Positions 61,301 through 64,000 of a stretch of 64,000 nt of DNA are shown here, piece after piece. The position numbers and the translations under genes are program-made. Position 1 is the first letter of the stretch. Each line of letters begins with the position of its first letter. The stretch is from Alitta virens (lineage: Eukaryota > Annelida > Polychaeta > Phyllodocida > Nereididae): positions 26,846,177-26,910,176 of the forward strand of contig OW028585.1 in NCBI GenBank assembly GCA_932294295.1, written 5' to 3'. Below the pieces are notes generated by a model. It had not been told where the DNA came from. It was given only the letters and a program-made list of their open reading frames with translations, and did no database searches.

Positions 61301-63088
61301 TCCATGTTGCTTCCTAACATTGAATTACCGTTTTCAAAGCAAGAACTGGCTAAACATCAAGCCACAGGGGCCTATTTTAAACACATTTACAATTACATCA
61401 TGTCGAATGCATTACCTGCTAACAAGCAGGAAGCTCGCAATGTTATGGTTCAAGCAGAGGCTTTTGTCATTATTGACGGTGTGTTATTCAAATTTACAGG
61501 AAAAGATCCAGAAATGAAACTGCTCATTGCGCTCCCACAGGCCCTTGTGCCACAAGTGTTAAGTCTATATCATGACTCCTTGTTGGCATGCCACCAAGGC
61601 ATAACACGCGTAGCCGCAACTTTAAAGCAAACTTTCTTCTTTCCTAGATTACACCAACAAGTCTATGATTATGTAAGAACTTGCTCGGTGTGTCAAAACA
61701 TGAAATCACCTCGTCAAGAACATCGCCCGTATGAGATCAACATTCCAACTGAGTATGCACCATTTCAGACGATGTACGCTGATCTTAAAACAATGCCGCC
61801 ATCGGCAAATGATCATAAATACATCCTTACGTTAGTATGTCAAATTACTCGATATGTCATTTTAGTTCCGCTGCCAAACAAAGAAGCAACCACCGTAGCA
61901 GAAGCGATTATGCAGCGCTGTATCTTCACACACGGGCCATTTTCACATTTTATTTCAGATCGAGGGAAAGAGTTTGACAATCAAGTCGTCAAATACATAT
62001 TTGATGCGCTTAAAATTGATCACCATCTGGTTTCAGTAGGCAACCACCAAGCAAACAAAGCGGAACGCTTTGTAGGAACCATTGCCAACATGATAACCTC
62101 ATGCCTCCAAGAAAATGGCAAAAGTTGGCACTTATTTTGTGGAGCTGTTGCATATGCATACAACAGTTTTTCCATTCCAAGTTTAGGGAATTACAGTCCC
62201 TACTTCCTCGTCCACCTAAGGAATCCACCAACACTTTTCCAGGTGAGGCCCACCGAACAAATCTCTACAACCTACAGAGAATATGCAGAACTCCTTAAGC
62301 AAAGATTTGACAAAGTTGCTCGAACAATCCTTGATTTACAGTCTCACTTACAGACCACACAAGCTCTGAGACAAGGCCGTAAGTCAGATAATCCTACAAC
62401 CTACACAGAAGGAATGCTAGTCTATCTATTGGCACCTTCAGCAGCAGCACTACAAACAGCATCTAAAAAGATCAGAATGGATTTTGTTGGTCCACTACAG
62501 ATCACATCAATGATCGATCGCTCCCATGCAGTTCTTAGTACTCTAGATGGTCAGCAACTTACAGGGACTTTTCATGTCAACCGATTAAAACCAGCATGGT
62601 TCAGAACAGCGAATGGTCCAGTCAACTCAATGCAAAAATTGACCGGCATACTAAAGGCCAAATTAAGTTCTGGACAAAATCAAAGCAAACACCCACCAAT
62701 CACGGACGAAACTGGTAACCAACCTCAGGATGCCCAACATACTTGTAAAGTAGTACAAGCCACGCATCCAGTGCAACTAGACACTTACTACAAATTTGCT
62801 GCACTAAATAGTGATCTTGTGTGCAACTCCAAGCTGACCACAAAGCAAATTGCAGCAATCAAAGGCAAAGTACACATGCCCGCTGCATTGTATGACATCA
62901 CTAAGGTCAGATACAAAGATGGACATCTGCAGCTATGTCTGTCTCTAAACACTAAACAAACTTTATGGGTAAATTCGAAAGATCACCCATGCCTAGCAGA
63001 GGCATCACAAAGATTGACAAACACAAATACCAGGATTGTGGGTTCCGAACGCACTTTTGTACATCAGATTCTAGGTTTGCACATCTAG
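58388..63088 (+). CDS. pol: Retrotransposon Pol polyprotein (protease, RT, RNase H, integrase)
   Basis: Given from its first ATG (1,566 aa), but the frame is open from 57998, so translation probably enters by frameshifting from gag. Domains, numbered from the ATG: aspartic protease with Asp37-Ser-Gly-Ala; reverse transcriptase with first catalytic Asp446 and Ile511-Met-Asp-Asp514; RNase H from Asp664; a Pro/Gln-rich linker ~795-940; integrase zinc finger His1062, His1069, Cys1099, Cys1102; integrase core Asp1132, Asp1191, Glu1226; GPY/F-type module around Gly1368-Pro1369. The last ~165 residues follow the GPY/F module and match no domain I recognise. Ile instead of Tyr in the YxDD box is unusual. 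No frame breaks seen. Confidence 0.93.
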   Translation: MTVVTDPNESTPAITLNRNNMVRASLPSRESIIVLMDSGASSSLVCSTTINSSKFLSSLHKRQVKPLKFQVGNGEYIYTSYAIEIPLYIGSHKFVVEARAVDNLGGIALVIGSQALEDIDATLEFKTHTLKCKSSSICVNTMHDVILQPGETKCISITGRLPYFLKNNHVMVKPTKFIAQFTPSASLVKFKSSIATILVSNPFTRPVSLSRAKTFAIINFSDLTNLYVPFSSNKALEEIQTSDQCMHFSSKKTANAATTGDTPIKDQSKLTRQQMKQQKLRQYPHLEEDDPRLQLYDNEILQRDITFEDCILDQPGRTQVHELLCKYKSAFSLHSEIGNTDLTVDFSLSDTSPFYIRPFTVSPAEKPIIDKELQKLVKMGVLKEGPSQYTSPVMLIKKKGTDALRLVTDFRFLNQRIIKRNLPFPLLRDTIQTIGHAQPAVISVIDLKEAYHSLSLSKRSSAYCGISSYYGGSGFQYRKLPMGLSISPSSFQSHINQIVKDAEATAFCVAIMDDLIVFSPSSQVHFEHVETILDAIQKNGLKISPSKAKLFRSTVTYMGHKIVIQKGKPCITPLRDRTEAIRKMAIPDTKRKLKGFIGKVSYLAMYLPQLQILLRPLHQIASKKATFIWDQVTQQAYDDIVALLVQPPVLTMPTRKGLFKLYCDTSKIGVGASLWQVQNGQERLLGYFSKALPRAAANYSITELELTGLFISVSAFKHLLRSTSFEVFTDHSAIPQIMKAKVEPPSERIKRLLEKLSSYAMKVGFRKGNTMVIADYLSRNPQLTNEENCEIAFVLTRSQARAQSQPPQPAAAQQQPSPQQPAEPPRTPKRPRMPPEDTTPGRTPRTRVAPQTPAIEDRVKQTQIPSKSTNNVPPLDSSCFAKEACQPSIDPGPKSLVDLGIRNRGRKQAKMQRQQNVNTPMESPAQPVETHTAPPSSMFSKSKTLQIDTSTVILKHLPQQKMIDTKLQKLRSMLLPNIELPFSKQELAKHQATGAYFKHIYNYIMSNALPANKQEARNVMVQAEAFVIIDGVLFKFTGKDPEMKLLIALPQALVPQVLSLYHDSLLACHQGITRVAATLKQTFFFPRLHQQVYDYVRTCSVCQNMKSPRQEHRPYEINIPTEYAPFQTMYADLKTMPPSANDHKYILTLVCQITRYVILVPLPNKEATTVAEAIMQRCIFTHGPFSHFISDRGKEFDNQVVKYIFDALKIDHHLVSVGNHQANKAERFVGTIANMITSCLQENGKSWHLFCGAVAYAYNSFSIPSLGNYSPYFLVHLRNPPTLFQVRPTEQISTTYREYAELLKQRFDKVARTILDLQSHLQTTQALRQGRKSDNPTTYTEGMLVYLLAPSAAALQTASKKIRMDFVGPLQITSMIDRSHAVLSTLDGQQLTGTFHVNRLKPAWFRTANGPVNSMQKLTGILKAKLSSGQNQSKHPPITDETGNQPQDAQHTCKVVQATHPVQLDTYYKFAALNSDLVCNSKLTTKQIAAIKGKVHMPAALYDITKVRYKDGHLQLCLSLNTKQTLWVNSKDHPCLAEASQRLTNTNTRIVGSERTFVHQILGLHI

Positions 63089-64000
63089 AATGGATGACTA
63101 CAATGCAGGGTCTATTCATTTTTTTTCAGTCATCAGCTCATTCCTCATTTTTCATTTTCATACCAATTTTTCACAATGTATTAATAAGTACACTAATATG
63201 TGTACTGAGTGAATTGCAAGTAAGACAATTCCGCATTCTATTTCTTAATGGATCAAATTACTTTTTCTGGTGCAACATTTCCCAGTTTACATGCTAAGAT
63301 GTATAAGTGTAACCTCCTGGCCAATACAAGTGCAGGAGGAACTCAAAAACTGTTATTAAAATTGAAAAAGTACTTTGCACATCTTGCATATGTCTATATT
63401 GATTATATGGTTAAAGCAGTTAACTTTTAGTAATATAAGACTTACACTGCTATCCATACAAACTTCAGTTGTAAGGGAAGTTTACAATTGTAATAAATTA
63501 CTTACTTGACCACCATTTGCCCTTGTAATTGAATGTTTCTATACCAGTGTGTCTCTATTGTTGCGAAAGCAATAGCTTTCAGAATGGAATGTACTCCAAT
63601 TAAACAAGAATGCGTAATCTACGCATTTCTTTACAAATACTTCAGCTGAGACAACACAAGAAACCAGCCAATTACAAAAGTAAATTGCCTTTAGGGCTCT
63701 GTATATTGCATGAGCTTCAATTTACTGCATGTCAATGGAAGGTCCCAACTCCATAGCATATAACAATGGCATAGTGGTCACGAAATAATTAAAGTCTGTT
63801 CACACCTTGGTGCTACAAATACGTTGTTCCAACCTTTCAAGTCGAAGGCAACACAGTTATTGTGTGCATACTTGTTAGGGTTCTTTTTTTAAGTGGCCGA
63901 CCTTTGTAGTCCAACAGATGTGGACACACTACATACCCCTTTTGAGGGTTACGTCATAGCATTTGACACATCACATTGGGAGTCACCCATCAAACAGGGA
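63089..64000 (+). other. 3' part of the retrotransposon, no gene recognised
   Basis: After pol the sequence has only short open frames and no env-like signal or membrane pattern that I could support. The LTR start sequence does not recur. This is probably the 3' untranslated part of the element, before a polypurine tract and 3' LTR outside the window. Confidence 0.5.

Larger units (their letters stand above)
55966..64000 (+). mobile_element. Ty3/gypsy-type LTR retrotransposon, 3' end beyond the window
   Basis: The left border is exact because the unit sequence is known from three uninterrupted copies: homology to unit 1 ends after the base equivalent to 1405 and a TG-starting LTR begins. Order is 5' LTR, possible primer-binding site, 440-nt leader, gag, and pol with protease, reverse transcriptase, RNase H and integrase. 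Integrase downstream of RNase H places it in the Ty3/gypsy (Metaviridae) group. Both large frames are open, which suggests a young, possibly mobile copy. No second copy of the LTR start occurs before 64000, so the 3' LTR lies outside. Confidence 0.92.

Noticed and set aside
63089..63430. env-like or third open frame after pol
   Set aside because: The frames are short, overlap the pol end or each other, and show no signal peptide or membrane pattern that can be supported.

Overview
The window is nuclear DNA from a metazoan. It is AT-rich, its genes are split by GT-AG introns, and it carries tRNA-derived SINE-like repeats, MITE-like elements, microsatellites and one Ty3/gypsy-type LTR retrotransposon. 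A marine invertebrate (deuterostome or mollusc) would fit, but the sequence alone does not settle the species.

Most of the window (1-55965) is a head-to-tail tandem array of a unit of about 18.0-18.3 kb: unit 1 at 1-18035, unit 2 at 18036-36339, unit 3 at 36340-54560, and the start of unit 4 at 54561-55965. These boundaries are only the window's own starting phase; the array continues past the left edge. The copies are nearly identical, introns and spacers included, so the amplification is recent or the copies are being homogenised. Each unit carries two minus-strand genes in the same order: a two-coding-exon BTB-BACK gene (394 aa), then a ten-coding-exon gene for a protein like PP2D1 (protein phosphatase 2C-like domain-containing 1; 699-702 aa). 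I reassembled every exon by hand. All three PP2D1-like copies and three BTB-BACK copies are open end to end with matching intron phases; a fourth BTB-BACK copy is cut by the left edge. The PP2D1-like protein has an N-terminal C2H2 zinc finger and a PP2C fold in which at least two metal-binding aspartates are replaced (to Asn and His), so it is probably a pseudophosphatase.

The spacers are full of non-autonomous elements: a 1.6-kb AT-rich element with long inverted termini made of a repeated motif, a 106-bp foldback hairpin, a MITE whose insertion can be read from an empty paralogous site, a C/G-rich MITE with CAGGGGC ends, and a SINE with A and B boxes. Indels shared by different pairs of units (1+3, 2+3, 1+2) show a mosaic history of unequal exchange or conversion.

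From 55966 to the end is a plus-strand LTR retrotransposon inserted in unit 4, about 1 kb upstream of the coding start of the last BTB-BACK gene. It has a 562-bp 5' LTR, a possible primer-binding site, gag with a CCHC knuckle, and an intact pol (protease, RT, RNase H, integrase) in the -1 frame, overlapping the end of gag. Its RT has IMDD where the family has YxDD. The 3' LTR was not found and should lie beyond 64000.
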